Part shown: piece by piece, positions 45,222-53,901 of the stretch
Layout: each line of letters opens with the position of its first letter
Position numbering within the stretch: the stretch's first letter is position 1
Assembly: GCA_963755375.1 (NCBI GenBank)
Contig: CAVWKG010000006.1
Location: 248,001 to 312,000 of the forward strand
DNA length: 64,000 nt
Reading direction: 5' to 3'
Source of the DNA: Bog-473 sp963755375
GTDB taxonomy: Bacteria; Actinomycetota; Acidimicrobiia; Acidimicrobiales; RAAP-2
Notes under the pieces: model-generated
Seen by the model: the letters and a program-made list of their open reading frames with translations, nothing else
Told to the model about the DNA's origin: nothing
Database searches by the model: none
Program-made: the position numbers and the translations under genes

Positions 45222-45665
45222 TCATCGTGAAAGCAGGGCGTCGCGACGAACCCAGGTCCAGCGCAGCACGAACACGGAGAGGGCCAGCGTCACGAGGTTG
45301 ATGACCAGTTCCATCACGCCGTTGATGCCCGTACCCCAGACGCCGTGCTGCAGGTCGTAGAGCACGTCCATGGCGAAGAGGTAGAGCCCGGCACCCCCGC
45401 CGGCGAGGAGCCAGAACAGGGCCGCCCGCCGCGCCGTCACGAGGCAGTACGAGGCGGCGACCAGGCAGAGCGCCAACCACCCGTCGGCCAAGGGGAATGC
45501 GTCCTCGAACTGGGTGTATGCGGCCCCGGTCTCCGAGGCCACGAGCGAGCGGTGGAGGAGCCAGGCCAGCCAGTAACCCGCGATCAGGAGCGCCGCCGCC
45601 AGGAGCAGGCCGGCCATGGCCCGCCTGCTGCGCGCCTCCAGCGGAGTGGCCGCGGTCGTCGTCAT
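45222..45665 (-). CDS. small membrane protein, four helices
   Basis: 147 residues from ATG 45665. Four membrane spans: about 15-35 (AMAGLLLAAALLIAGYWLAW), 60-78 (GWLALCLVAASYCLVTA), 82-100 and 118-140. Begins with a Thr/Ala cytosolic tail. Family not recognised. No signature residues. Function unknown. Confidence 0.7.
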   Translation of the reverse strand: MTTTAATPLEARSRRAMAGLLLAAALLIAGYWLAWLLHRSLVASETGAAYTQFEDAFPLADGWLALCLVAASYCLVTARRAALFWLLAGGGAGLYLFAMDVLYDLQHGVWGTGINGVMELVINLVTLALSVFVLRWTWVRRDALLSR

Positions 45666-45876
45666 GCCAGCAGGGTAACGCCCGGCCCCCGGGGGGAAAT
45701 GGCCCCCGCGCGCCGGCACAATGCGGAGCCGGCGATCCCCCGGGTATGGGTGACCCGAGCGGAGCAATTGGGAAATCGGCGACGCGTTCGGGCCGAAATA
45801 GCGGTCGGCCGAACAAAGCAAGGAAAACTCGGCGAATTGAAGGAGAACCACGCCCGCGGTACGGCACAATGGACAC

Positions 45877-46305
45877 ATGGCTCCTAAAACAAAGACCCCG
45901 GCTCCTCGCAAGCCCATGAGCAGCGGCCACAAGGCCGCACTCGCTCGTGGGCGTGCCGAGAGTGCAACCGTGCGTCACTATCTCGAGGCGCTCGAGACCT
46001 CCAAGCCCAAGCGGGGCCGCAAGCGCACGCCGGCCTCCATCGACCGCCGGCTGGCCGCCATCGACGCCCAGCTCGCCGGGGCCGACGCGCTGACGCGGCT
46101 CCACCTCCTGCAGGAGCAGAAGGACCTGCTCGACGAGCGCTCCCGGGTGGACGGGGTCAAGGACCTCTCCGCCCTGGAGAAGCAGTTCATCAAGGTGGCG
46201 AAGGCCTACGGCGAGCGCAAGGGCATCACCTACGGCACCTGGCGGGCGGCCGGCGTGAGCGCCGCCGTCCTGCAGAAGGCCGAGATCTCGCGGGCCCGGA
46301 CCTGA
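45877..46305 (+). CDS. basic actinobacterial hypothetical protein
   Basis: 142 residues, ATG 45877. The N-terminus is Lys/Arg/Pro-rich (MAPKTKTPAPRKPMSSGHK), followed by HKAALARGRAESATVRHYLE, a charged helical region (SIDRRLAAIDAQLAGAD, LHLLQEQKDLLDERS) and the C-terminus YGERKGITYGTWRAAGVSAA, which resembles a short winged or SAP-like helical element. Similar proteins occur widely in actinobacteria, and a nucleoid or nucleic-acid-binding role is plausible but unproven. It ends inside the terminator shared with the cell-wall amidase. Confidence 0.75.
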   Translation: MAPKTKTPAPRKPMSSGHKAALARGRAESATVRHYLEALETSKPKRGRKRTPASIDRRLAAIDAQLAGADALTRLHLLQEQKDLLDERSRVDGVKDLSALEKQFIKVAKAYGERKGITYGTWRAAGVSAAVLQKAEISRART

Positions 46306-46319
46306 GCGTCTGCTCAGGT
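46300..46319. terminator. bidirectional terminator overlapping both stop codons
   Basis: ACCTGAGC-GTCT-GCTCAGGT, a perfect 8-bp stem with a 4-base loop. It contains the TGA of the plus-strand gene (46303-46305) and reaches the stop of the minus-strand amidase. Confidence 0.6.
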
Positions 46320-47333
46320 TGACCGCCGGCGCCCTCCCCTGTGGCGGGTGGGCTTGGCGGCCTCGGAGTTCTGGCCGGTGGTCGCAGGCGGCGCGAAGTA
46401 CTGCTCGACCGCCCGGGCCAGCCCGCCGGCGATGACCTGCTGGCCCGCCGCGCTGGCGGCCAGGCTTCCCTCGTAGGGGTCGGTGATGAAGAGGGGCTCG
46501 ATGAGCGCGCCCGGCATCCCGCTGGGCGCCGTCGAGAAGCCGGGGTCGGCCCGCCCGAGGAGCAACAGGTGCCCGTAGTCGGCGGCCTGCGTGCTGAGCG
46601 CCGGCCCGCCGAGCTCGCTGTCGTCGGCCACGCCGAGGTCGGGGATCCCCCAGCCCTGCGCGTTCATGGCGTCGAGGGCGTCGGTCTGCACCAGGGTGGC
46701 CAGGCGCAGGTTCTCGGCCGAGAAGGGCCGGTCCGCGTCGTACCCCGTCACGCTGCCGGCGTTCAGCGGGGAGTCACCGGCGTCGAAGTAGATCCCGAGC
46801 AACACGTTCGCCTTGGCGAGGTTGGCGCAGACGTCCCGGGCCATGACGTCGTCGTGCTCGCCGTCGACCGTGAAGAGGCCGCCGGAGACGTCGCCGGGCC
46901 CCGGACGCCCCACCGTCTCGTCCTTCGTCCGTGACACCACGACGGTGAAGCCCTTGGCCCGCAGGAGGGCCATGGTGTCGAGCTCGACCGGCAGCGTCTG
47001 GTCCGCCTCCTCGATCGTCTGGCCGGTCTCGGTCTGGCCGACGCCACCGGGATCGAGGCCGCCGTGCCCGGCGTCGAGGAAGACGGTCAGGTGGCGGTCC
47101 CCCGCCGTCGGCCCGAACTTCATGCAGGCGCCGGGCTCGAAGTACCGGGCGTCGACGGGACTCCCCACATCAGTCCGCCGCAAGGTGGCCGCGCGCGCGG
47201 CGCCCACCGCGCCGGACGCCTGCGCCAGGACCACCGTGGCCGCGACGAGCAGCACCAGGACCACCGGGCACCGCCACCGCCACTGCTGTCGTCCAGCGGG
47301 TCCACCGTGGCGCGGCGCAGTCCGGTGGTCCAT
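46314..47333 (-). CDS. secreted N-acetylmuramoyl-L-alanine amidase
   Basis: 339 residues. An N-terminal signal peptide or anchor (basic n-region, then CPVVLVLLVAATVVLAQASG, residues about 22-41) is followed by the Amidase_3 domain from about 80: LTVFLDAGHGGLDPGGVG (zinc His), Glu in the next strand region (TIEEADQT), NVLLGIYFDAGDSPLNAGSV, and a GALIEPLFITDP motif (Glu ligand). It cleaves the amide between MurNAc and the stem peptide in the wall. The C-terminal tail is Arg/Lys-rich. It lies between purQ and the basic protein, unrelated to purine synthesis. Confidence 0.85.
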   Translation of the reverse strand: MDHRTAPRHGGPAGRQQWRWRCPVVLVLLVAATVVLAQASGAVGAARAATLRRTDVGSPVDARYFEPGACMKFGPTAGDRHLTVFLDAGHGGLDPGGVGQTETGQTIEEADQTLPVELDTMALLRAKGFTVVVSRTKDETVGRPGPGDVSGGLFTVDGEHDDVMARDVCANLAKANVLLGIYFDAGDSPLNAGSVTGYDADRPFSAENLRLATLVQTDALDAMNAQGWGIPDLGVADDSELGGPALSTQAADYGHLLLLGRADPGFSTAPSGMPGALIEPLFITDPYEGSLAASAAGQQVIAGGLARAVEQYFAPPATTGQNSEAAKPTRHRGGRRRST

Positions 47334-47389
47334 ACGACCTCACCCTATGGAGCCCGGCGCCGCGAATGTGGGCGGGTGGCGCGGCGCGA

Positions 47390-48070
47390 TCAGGCGGCGG
47401 CGCGGGCCGAGGCGGCCCCGACGAGCGAGCGCAGCAGCACCAGCCCGTCGGTGGAGCCGAGCAACGCGGCACTGGCGCGCTCGGGGTGGGGCATCAGCCC
47501 GACCACGTTGCCGGCCTCGTTGGCGATCCCGGCGATGGCGTCGACCGAGCCGTTGGGGTTGTCGGCGTAGCGCAGCACGATGCGGTCCTCCGCCCGCAGG
47601 CGCCGCAGCGTCTCGTCGTCGCAGGTGTAGTTCCCCGAGAAGTGGTTGATCGGCATGACGAGCTCGTCGCCCACTGCGGCCGCCGACGTCAGCACCGACG
47701 ACGTGGAGGTGACCACGAGACGGGCCGGCTGGCACAGGAAGCGCAGCCGCCCGTTCTTCTGCAGCGCGCCCGGCAGCAGGCCGGCCTCGGTCAGGACCTG
47801 GAAGCCGTTGCAGATGCCGATCACGGGCCCGGCGGAGCGGGCGAAGGCCCGTACCGCCTCCATGACGGGTGAGAAGCGGGCCAGCGCGCCGGGCCGCAGG
47901 TAGTCGCCGTGGGCGAAGCCACCCGGGAGCACGACGGCGTCGACCGACCCGAGCCCGGTGTCGCCGTGCCAGAGCAGCACGCCGGTGCCCCCGGCCGCCT
48001 CGGCGGCCTGCACCACGTCGTGCTCGCAGTTGGTGCCGGGGAAGACGACGACGCCGATCCGGGGTGCCAC
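47390..48070 (-). CDS. purQ: FGAM synthase glutaminase subunit
   Basis: 226 residues from GTG 48070. Class I glutaminase feeding ammonia to PurL. VVVFPGTNCEHDVVQAAEAA, GGFAHGDYLRPGALARFSPV, catalytic Cys in GPVIGICNGFQVLTEAGLLP (about 88), and the His/Glu pair in VVGLMPHPERASAAL. It starts directly after the purS stop (adjacent, no overlap). The next gene downstream is the unrelated amidase, so this half of the operon ends here. Confidence 0.97.
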   Translation of the reverse strand: MAPRIGVVVFPGTNCEHDVVQAAEAAGGTGVLLWHGDTGLGSVDAVVLPGGFAHGDYLRPGALARFSPVMEAVRAFARSAGPVIGICNGFQVLTEAGLLPGALQKNGRLRFLCQPARLVVTSTSSVLTSAAAVGDELVMPINHFSGNYTCDDETLRRLRAEDRIVLRYADNPNGSVDAIAGIANEAGNVVGLMPHPERASAALLGSTDGLVLLRSLVGAASARAAA

Positions 48071-48322
48071 TCAGATCGCCTCGAGCTCGAGCCGGCTCTG
48101 TTCGATCACCGGGTTGGCCAGCAGGCGCTCGGCCAGCTCGGTCGCCGTGGTGCGCGCCGCACCCTCGTCGGCGGCGTCGACCTCGAAGCTGAAGGAGCGG
48201 CCGGCCCGGACGTGGGCCACGCCATCGAAGCCCAGCGCGGGCAACGCCCGCTCGATGGTCGCCCCCTCGGGGTCGGCGATGCCGGGGCGCAGCTGCACCT
48301 CGACGCGCGCCCGGAACCTCAT
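48071..48322 (-). CDS. purS: FGAM synthase subunit PurS
   Basis: 83 residues from ATG 48322. FRARVEVQLRPGIADPEGAT, ALPALGFDGVAHVRAGRSFS and LLANPVIEQSRLELEAI are PurS features. It bridges PurQ and PurL in the heteromeric synthase. The ATG overlaps the purC stop (ATGA). Confidence 0.96.
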   Translation of the reverse strand: MRFRARVEVQLRPGIADPEGATIERALPALGFDGVAHVRAGRSFSFEVDAADEGAARTTATELAERLLANPVIEQSRLELEAI

Positions 48323-49215
48323 GACGCCGCACCGTACCAGTCGTCCAGCGAGCGCCCGGTGACGCGCTCGTACGCCGCGACGTAGCGCGCCGACATGGCC
48401 GCGGTCACCGCGGCGGGCAGCGGGGGCGGGGGCGGCCGGCGTTCCCAGGGCTGCGCGGCCAGCCAGTCGCGCAGGGGCTGCTTGTCGAAGGCGGGCGGCG
48501 TCGCGCCCGGCACAACCTGGTCGGCCGGCCACAGCCGCGAGGAGTCCGGCGTGCAGACCTCGTCGCACAGGCACAGCACCCCGTCGACGTAGCCAAGCTC
48601 GAACTTGGTGTCGGCCAGCACGAAGCCGGCGTCGGCACAGCGGGCCGCGGCACGGCGGTAGAGCTCGAGGCAGATGTCCCGGGCCGCGCCGGCCACCTCG
48701 GCCCCCACCAGGTCGACGGCCCCGGCGAAATCGATGTTCAGGTCGTGGCCCTCGGCCGCCTTGGTGGAGGGGGTGAAGAGGGGCTCGTCCAGCCGGCTCG
48801 CCAGTTGGAGCCCGGCCGGCATGGTCGTGCCGTGCACCGTGCCGGCACGCGCGTACTCCGCGTAGGCCGACCCGGCCAGGTAGCCGCGCACGATGCACTC
48901 AAGCGCGAGCATCTCGGCCCGCTGGACCAGGACGGCCCGGCCGGCCCAGTCGGCGGGCAACGCGACGCCGCCCAGCGCGTCGGTCATGGCGGCGGGGTCC
49001 GCCGTGATCTGCGTGCCCGGCGCGACGTCGGCCATCTCGTCGCACCAGAAGGTGGTCATGGCCGTCAGCACGCGGCCCTTGTCCGCGATGGGCTCGGCCA
49101 TGATCACGTCGAATGCGCTGACCCGGTCCGAGGCCACCATGAGCAGGCGCCCGGCGCCGGCGTCGTAGAGTTCGCGTACCTTGCCCGAGTGGACCCGGGG
49201 CAGTTCCACGGTCAT
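48319..49215 (-). CDS. purC: SAICAR synthetase
   Basis: 298 residues. Condenses CAIR with aspartate. VHSGKVRELYDAGAGRLLMV, SDRVSAFDVIMAEPIADKGR, ECIVRGYLAGSAYAEY, SRLDEPLFTPSTKAAEGHDL and ADTKFELGYVDG are PurC signatures; length typical. Follows purB after 10 bp and overlaps purS by 4 bp. Confidence 0.97.
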   Translation of the reverse strand: MTVELPRVHSGKVRELYDAGAGRLLMVASDRVSAFDVIMAEPIADKGRVLTAMTTFWCDEMADVAPGTQITADPAAMTDALGGVALPADWAGRAVLVQRAEMLALECIVRGYLAGSAYAEYARAGTVHGTTMPAGLQLASRLDEPLFTPSTKAAEGHDLNIDFAGAVDLVGAEVAGAARDICLELYRRAAARCADAGFVLADTKFELGYVDGVLCLCDEVCTPDSSRLWPADQVVPGATPPAFDKQPLRDWLAAQPWERRPPPPPLPAAVTAAMSARYVAAYERVTGRSLDDWYGAAS

Positions 49216-49225
49216 GGGCGGACGG

Positions 49226-50530
49226 TCACAGCGCGGCCAGCGCGTCGGCGAAGCGGTCGACGTGGCGCAGGGTGCGGGTGAGGTCGAAGGCGTCGTCGAG
49301 CTGGGCGGCGTCCAGCGTGACCTCCGGGTCGGCCTCGAGGACGGACCGGAACGAGCGCCGCTCCGACCAGGCCAGCCGCGCGTCGCGCTGGACGATCCGG
49401 TAGGCCTCGTCGCGCGTCAGCCCGGCCGAGACCAGGGCCAGCAGCACGGACTGGGAGAAGACGAGGCCCAGCGAGCTCTCGGTGAGATTCTCCAGCGCAC
49501 GTTCCGGATGGATGACCAGGCCGGCCGCCAGCCCCGTCGCCTTGCGCAGCATGTAGCAGGCCAGCAGGGAGGCGTCGGGGAGCGCCACCCGCTCGACCGA
49601 GCTGTGCGAGATGTCGCGCTCGTGCCACAGTGCCACGTTTTCGAGCCCCGCCCCGAGGTAGCCACGCTGGAGCCGGGCCAGCCCGCAGAGCCGCTCCGCC
49701 AGGATCGGGTTGCGCTTGTGGGGCATGGACGAGCTGCCCTTCTGCCCGGCCCCGAACGGCTCCTCCACCTCGCCGACCTCGCTCCGCGCCAGATGCCGGA
49801 TCTCGGTGCACATGAGCTCGACGGTCGTGCCGACGGCCGCGCAGGCGTAGAAGTACTCGGCGTGCCGGTCGCGGGCGATGACCTGGGTGGCCGGCACCGG
49901 CGTCAGGCCCAGCGCGGCGCAGACCCGGAACTCCACCTGGGGGTCGAGGTTGGAGTAGGTGCCCACCGCGCCCGAGAGCTTGCCCACGGCGATGCCGTCG
50001 CGGGCGGCCCGCATCCGGCGCCGGTCGCGGTCGGCCTGCAGGGCCCACAGCGCGAACTTGGCCCCGAACGTCGTCGGCTCGGCCTGCATGCCGTGCGTGC
50101 GGCCCGTGACCGGCACGTGCAGGAGCTCGAGCGCGCGGTCCTTGAGGGCGGTGACGAAGGCGTCGAGGTCGGCCAGCAGGAGATCGGCCGCCCGGGTGAG
50201 CGTGGCACACAGGGCGGTGTCCACCACGTCGGAGGAGGTGAGCCCGTAGTGGATGTACGAGCCGGCCGGCGCGCCGATGCGCTCCTGCACGACGTCGACG
50301 AAGGCGGCCACGTCGTGGTCCGTGACCTTCTCGCGCTCGAGCACGTCGGCGACGAAGACGTCGTCGACCGTGGGGGCCTTGGCCCGGGCGGTGGCGGCGT
50401 CCTCGGCCGGCACGACACCGACGGCGGCCTGGGCCTCGGTGGCCAGCAGCTCGACCTCGAGCCACAGTGAGAAGCGCGCCGTGTCGCTGAACAGCGCAGC
50501 CATGTCGGGCGGCGCGTAGCGCGGGATCAC
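49226..50530 (-). CDS. purB: adenylosuccinate lyase
   Basis: 434 residues from GTG 50530. Two steps: SAICAR to AICAR and adenylosuccinate to AMP. YIHYGLTSSDVVDTALCATL, GRTHGMQAEPTTFGAKFALW (catalytic His) and the fumarase/aspartase signature GSSSMPHKRNPI. The start overlaps the purD stop (GTGA). Confidence 0.97.
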   Translation of the reverse strand: MIPRYAPPDMAALFSDTARFSLWLEVELLATEAQAAVGVVPAEDAATARAKAPTVDDVFVADVLEREKVTDHDVAAFVDVVQERIGAPAGSYIHYGLTSSDVVDTALCATLTRAADLLLADLDAFVTALKDRALELLHVPVTGRTHGMQAEPTTFGAKFALWALQADRDRRRMRAARDGIAVGKLSGAVGTYSNLDPQVEFRVCAALGLTPVPATQVIARDRHAEYFYACAAVGTTVELMCTEIRHLARSEVGEVEEPFGAGQKGSSSMPHKRNPILAERLCGLARLQRGYLGAGLENVALWHERDISHSSVERVALPDASLLACYMLRKATGLAAGLVIHPERALENLTESSLGLVFSQSVLLALVSAGLTRDEAYRIVQRDARLAWSERRSFRSVLEADPEVTLDAAQLDDAFDLTRTLRHVDRFADALAAL

Positions 50531-51816
50531 CGGGCCCCCTCGCCCGCCCCGACCGGGGAGCCGGCCACCGTGGCCGCTATGTCGTGACGCATCTGCATGC
50601 CCTCCCAGTCAATCGGCGCGCTGGCGGCGTAGGCGCGCTCGCGGGCCTGCCCCAGCGTCGGCGCCACCGCCGTCACGCCGAGCACGCGCCCGCCGGCGGT
50701 GTAGAACGGCCCCTCGGGGCTGTGCCGCCGCGTGCCGGCGTGGTACACGGTCACCCCGTCGACAGCGGCCACGGATTGACCCGAGGTGTTCAGGCCCTCG
50801 ATGGCGCCGCCGAGTCGCGGGTGCTCGGGGTAGCCCTGCGAGGCCAGGACGACGCAGACGGCGGCGTCGCCCGAGAAGGCCGGGTGGGCCGACCCCTCGA
50901 GCTCCCCGTCGGCCACGGCCAGGAAGAGCTCGGCGGCGTCGCCGGCCAGGAGCGGGAGCACCACCTGGGCCTCGGGATCCCCGAAGCGCACGTTGTACTC
51001 GATGACCTTGGGACCGTCCGCGGTGAGCATGAGGCCGGCGTAGAGCACGCCCCGGTAGTCGATGCCGCGGCGACGCAGCTCCTCGACCAGCGGCAACACG
51101 GCCGTGTCCATGATGCCCGCCACCACCTGGGTGTCCACGTGGGGCATCGGCGCGTAGGCACCCATGCCGCCGGTGTTGGGGCCGGTGTCCCCGTCGCCGA
51201 CCCGCTTGAAGTCCTGCGCCGGCAGCAGCGGCACCGCGTGCGAACCGTCGCAGAGGACGAGCAGCGAGCACTCCTCCCCCACCAGCCCCTCCTCGATGAC
51301 GATGTTGCGCCCGGCCTCGCCGAACGACGAGCCGGACAGCTTGGCGGTGACGTCGGCGCGGGCCTGGTCCAGGCTCTCGGCCACCAGCACGCCCTTCCCT
51401 GCGGCGAGACCGTCCGTCTTGATCACCCAGGGGCCGGGCAGCGTCTCCAGATAGTCCATGGCGGCGGCCGACTCGAGGGCGTCGAAGGTGGCGAAGCGCG
51501 CCGTCGGGACCCCCGCCGCGCCGAGCACCTCCTTCATGAACGCCTTCGACCCCTCGACCAGCGCACCGTCGGCGCCCGGGCCCATGACGGCGCGGCCCTG
51601 GGCCCGCAGGGTGTCGGCCAGGCCGGCCACGAGCGGGGCCTCGGGACCGATCACGTAGAGGTCGGCCTCGATCTCCTCGACCGACTCGTCGTCGGTCACG
51701 GTGATCGGCGGGGCCATGCCGGGGTTGCCCGGTGTCACCACGACGTCCGCCGTGCGCGCCAGCACGTGGGCGAGCGCGTGCTCGCGGCCGCCGCTGCCGA
51801 CGATGCAGACCCTCAC
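50527..51816 (-). CDS. purD: phosphoribosylamine-glycine ligase
   Basis: About 429 residues from GTG 51816 (GTGA overlap with the purA stop). GAR synthetase, step 2. MRVCIVGSGGREHALAHVLA N-terminus, ATP-grasp core PGPWVIKTDGLAAGKGVLVA, QDFKRVGDGDTGPNTGGMGA, and EYNVRFGDPEAQVVLPLL. In the same operon as purA and purB. Confidence 0.97.
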   Translation of the reverse strand: MRVCIVGSGGREHALAHVLARTADVVVTPGNPGMAPPITVTDDESVEEIEADLYVIGPEAPLVAGLADTLRAQGRAVMGPGADGALVEGSKAFMKEVLGAAGVPTARFATFDALESAAAMDYLETLPGPWVIKTDGLAAGKGVLVAESLDQARADVTAKLSGSSFGEAGRNIVIEEGLVGEECSLLVLCDGSHAVPLLPAQDFKRVGDGDTGPNTGGMGAYAPMPHVDTQVVAGIMDTAVLPLVEELRRRGIDYRGVLYAGLMLTADGPKVIEYNVRFGDPEAQVVLPLLAGDAAELFLAVADGELEGSAHPAFSGDAAVCVVLASQGYPEHPRLGGAIEGLNTSGQSVAAVDGVTVYHAGTRRHSPEGPFYTAGGRVLGVTAVAPTLGQARERAYAASAPIDWEGMQMRHDIAATVAGSPVGAGEGAR

Positions 51817-53096
51817 GCCGTCGCGAAGGAAACGGTCTGCTCGCGGCCCGGTCCCACCCCGACGAGGCGGACCGGAACGCCGATCTGCTCGGACAGGAAG
51901 GCCACGTAGTCGCGGGCGGCCGCCGGCATGTCGCCCGGCTCGGTCGCCGCGCTGAGGTCGGTGCGCCAGCCCGGCAGCTCCTCGTAGATCGGCTTCGCCT
52001 TGTGGAAGGTCGACTGGTGGTAGGGCAGGTGCGTGTAGCGGATGCCGTCCGCCTCGTAGGCGACGCACACCTTGACCGACTCGAAGGTGTCGAGGACGTC
52101 GAGCTTGGTCAGCGCCACCTCGGTCATGGAGTTGAGGCGCACGGCCTGGCGCAGCATGACGGCGTCGAACCAGCCGCAACGGCGCCGGCGCCCGGTGTTG
52201 GTGCCGAATTCGTGGCCGCGCTCCACCAGCAGCTCGCCGATGTCGTTCTCCTGCTCGGTCGGGAAGGGCCCGGCGCCGACCCGGGTCACGTAGGCCTTGG
52301 CGACGCCGATGACGCGCTCGATGTCCCGCGGCCCGAGCCCCGAGCCCGTGCAGGCGCCGCCGGCGACGGGGTTGGACGAGGTGACGAAGGGATAGGTCCC
52401 GTGGTCGAGGTCGAGGAAGGTCGCCTGGGCCCCTTCGAGCAGGATCTGCTGCCCGTGGTCCATGGCGTCGTGGACCAGGCCGACGGTGTCACCCACCATG
52501 GGCTCGATACGGGGGGCGTACTCGCCCAGGTAACGGTCCGCGATGGCGCCGGCGTCCAGGGGCAGCCGGTTGTACACCTTGGCCAGGACGGCGTTCTTCT
52601 CCTTGAGGGCGACGTCGAGCTTCTGGCGGAAGATCTTGGGGTCGAAGAGGTCCTGGACCCGAAGCCCAACTCGGGTCGCCTTGTCGGCGTAGGCGGGGCC
52701 GATGCCCCGCTTGGTCGTCCCCAGCGCGTTCTTGCCGAGGAAGCGTTCGGTCACCCGGTCCAGCTCCTGGTGGTACGGCATGATCAGGTGGGCGTTGCCG
52801 CTGACCACGAGCCGGCTGGTGTCCACGCCCTTGGCGGCCAGGCTGTCGAGCTCCTCGAGCAGGACGGCGGGGTCCACCACGACGCCGTTGCCGATGATCG
52901 GCGTGATGTGGTCATAGAGGATGCCGCTGGGCACCAGCTGGAGGGAGAAGGCCTCGCCGCTGACCACGATGCGGTGGCCGGCATTGTGGCCACCCTGGTA
53001 GCGGACCACGAGGTCCATCTCGCGAGCAAGGAGGTCGGTGAACCTGCCCTTCCCCTCGTCGCCCCACTGGGTCCCGACCACAACGGTTGCGGGCAC
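51813..53096 (-). CDS. purA: adenylosuccinate synthetase
   Basis: 427 residues from GTG 53096 (GGAGAGG upstream). GTP-dependent IMP + Asp to adenylosuccinate. WGDEGKGRFTDLL (GTP P-loop, with the second Lys of the usual GDEGKGK replaced by Arg), QGGHNAGHRIVV, GIGPAYADKATRVGLRVQDL, LLEGAQATFLDLDHGTYPFV, GPFPTEQ and GRRRRCGWFDAV. The first gene of the purine unit; the promoter is presumably in the 179 bp before it. The Lys-to-Arg change in the P-loop flank is unusual but conservative. Confidence 0.97.
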   Translation of the reverse strand: MPATVVVGTQWGDEGKGRFTDLLAREMDLVVRYQGGHNAGHRIVVSGEAFSLQLVPSGILYDHITPIIGNGVVVDPAVLLEELDSLAAKGVDTSRLVVSGNAHLIMPYHQELDRVTERFLGKNALGTTKRGIGPAYADKATRVGLRVQDLFDPKIFRQKLDVALKEKNAVLAKVYNRLPLDAGAIADRYLGEYAPRIEPMVGDTVGLVHDAMDHGQQILLEGAQATFLDLDHGTYPFVTSSNPVAGGACTGSGLGPRDIERVIGVAKAYVTRVGAGPFPTEQENDIGELLVERGHEFGTNTGRRRRCGWFDAVMLRQAVRLNSMTEVALTKLDVLDTFESVKVCVAYEADGIRYTHLPYHQSTFHKAKPIYEELPGWRTDLSAATEPGDMPAAARDYVAFLSEQIGVPVRLVGVGPGREQTVSFATA

Positions 53097-53135
53097 GCGC
53101 CTCTCCGTTCGCTCTGTCGCTTCGGATTACGCACC

Positions 53136-53141
53136 AGTGTA
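53136..53141 (-). promoter_or_regulatory. possible -10 element of the purine operon
   Basis: On the minus strand this reads TACACT, about 40 bp upstream of the purA start, the same -10 hexamer as in the dnaK promoter. No convincing -35 is visible at the usual distance. Weak assignment. No purine riboswitch aptamer was recognised in this region. Confidence 0.3.
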
Positions 53142-53275
53142 CCCCTCCCCCAAATCCCGGCTGCACGATGCGGCGTTTTGGCCCCCGTCCACGCCGGGTA
53201 TGTCCATGGGTGGGAAGGGGTGGGGCCGTCCGGATCGCCCGTGTGGTCCCCCGGGGATCGAGGAGGAGTGTGCCG

Positions 53276-53845
53276 GTGGCCAACGAACTACTCAACGTGC
53301 GGGTCGCCTTCGTCGTGGCCAACGAGGGCATCGAGGAAATCGAATTGCTGCGGCCCTGGCGGGCCGTGGTCGACGCCGGCGGGACGGCGCAGCTGGTGGC
53401 ACCCGGAGCGGGGATGGTGGAGACCATGCGCCACCTCGACCGGGCCGACCGCTTCCCAGTCGACCAGATCACGGAGCGGGCCAGTGCCGCCGACTATGAC
53501 GCCGTCGTCCTGCCCGGGGGCGTGGCCAATCCGGACCGCCTCCGCACCGACGCGGCAGCCGTGGACTTCCTGATGGCGATGTTCGAGGCCGGCAAGCCGG
53601 TGGCGGCCATCTGCCACGGCCCGTGGACCCTCATTGAGGGTGACCTCGTCGCAGGGCGCACGCTCACCTCCTGGCCGAGCCTGCAGACCGACCTGCGCAA
53701 TGCCGGCGCGTACTGGGTCGACCGCGAGGTCGTGGTGTGCCGACTGGGCATCAACACGTTGGTGACCAGCCGCCGGCCCGACGACCTCGACGCCTTCTGC
53801 CACGAGCTGATCGAGGAGTTCGCGCCGTCAGGCGTGCTCGTCTGA
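53276..53845 (+). CDS. DJ-1/PfpI-family protein (type 1 glutamine amidotransferase-like)
   Basis: About 189 residues from GTG 53276 (AGGAGGAG 7-8 bp upstream). ANEGIEEIELLRPWRAVVDAGG (the E-x-x-E region), DYDAVVLPGGVANPDRLR (conserved Glu/Gly loop) and the nucleophile Cys in VAAICHGPWTLIEGDLVAGR (about 110). This is the YhbO/PfpI branch, proposed to act as chaperone, protease or deglycase under stress. Divergent from purA; its own hairpin follows. Confidence 0.9.
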   Translation: MANELLNVRVAFVVANEGIEEIELLRPWRAVVDAGGTAQLVAPGAGMVETMRHLDRADRFPVDQITERASAADYDAVVLPGGVANPDRLRTDAAAVDFLMAMFEAGKPVAAICHGPWTLIEGDLVAGRTLTSWPSLQTDLRNAGAYWVDREVVVCRLGINTLVTSRRPDDLDAFCHELIEEFAPSGVLV

Positions 53846-53851
53846 TTGTGG

Positions 53852-53869
53852 TCCCGCTCAGCGGCGGGA
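53852..53869. terminator. hairpin between convergent DJ-1 and peptidase genes
   Basis: TCCCGC-TCAGCG-GCGGGA, perfect 6-bp stem, six-base loop, shortly after the DJ-1 stop and before the stop of the minus-strand peptidase gene. Confidence 0.4.
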
Positions 53870-53901
53870 GGGCTGACTAACCGCCGGATGGCCCCGGCGC
53901 G

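Noticed and set aside
53097..53275. purine riboswitch upstream of purA
   Set aside because: No three-way junction pattern or conserved aptamer bases seen; too short and GC-rich by eye.
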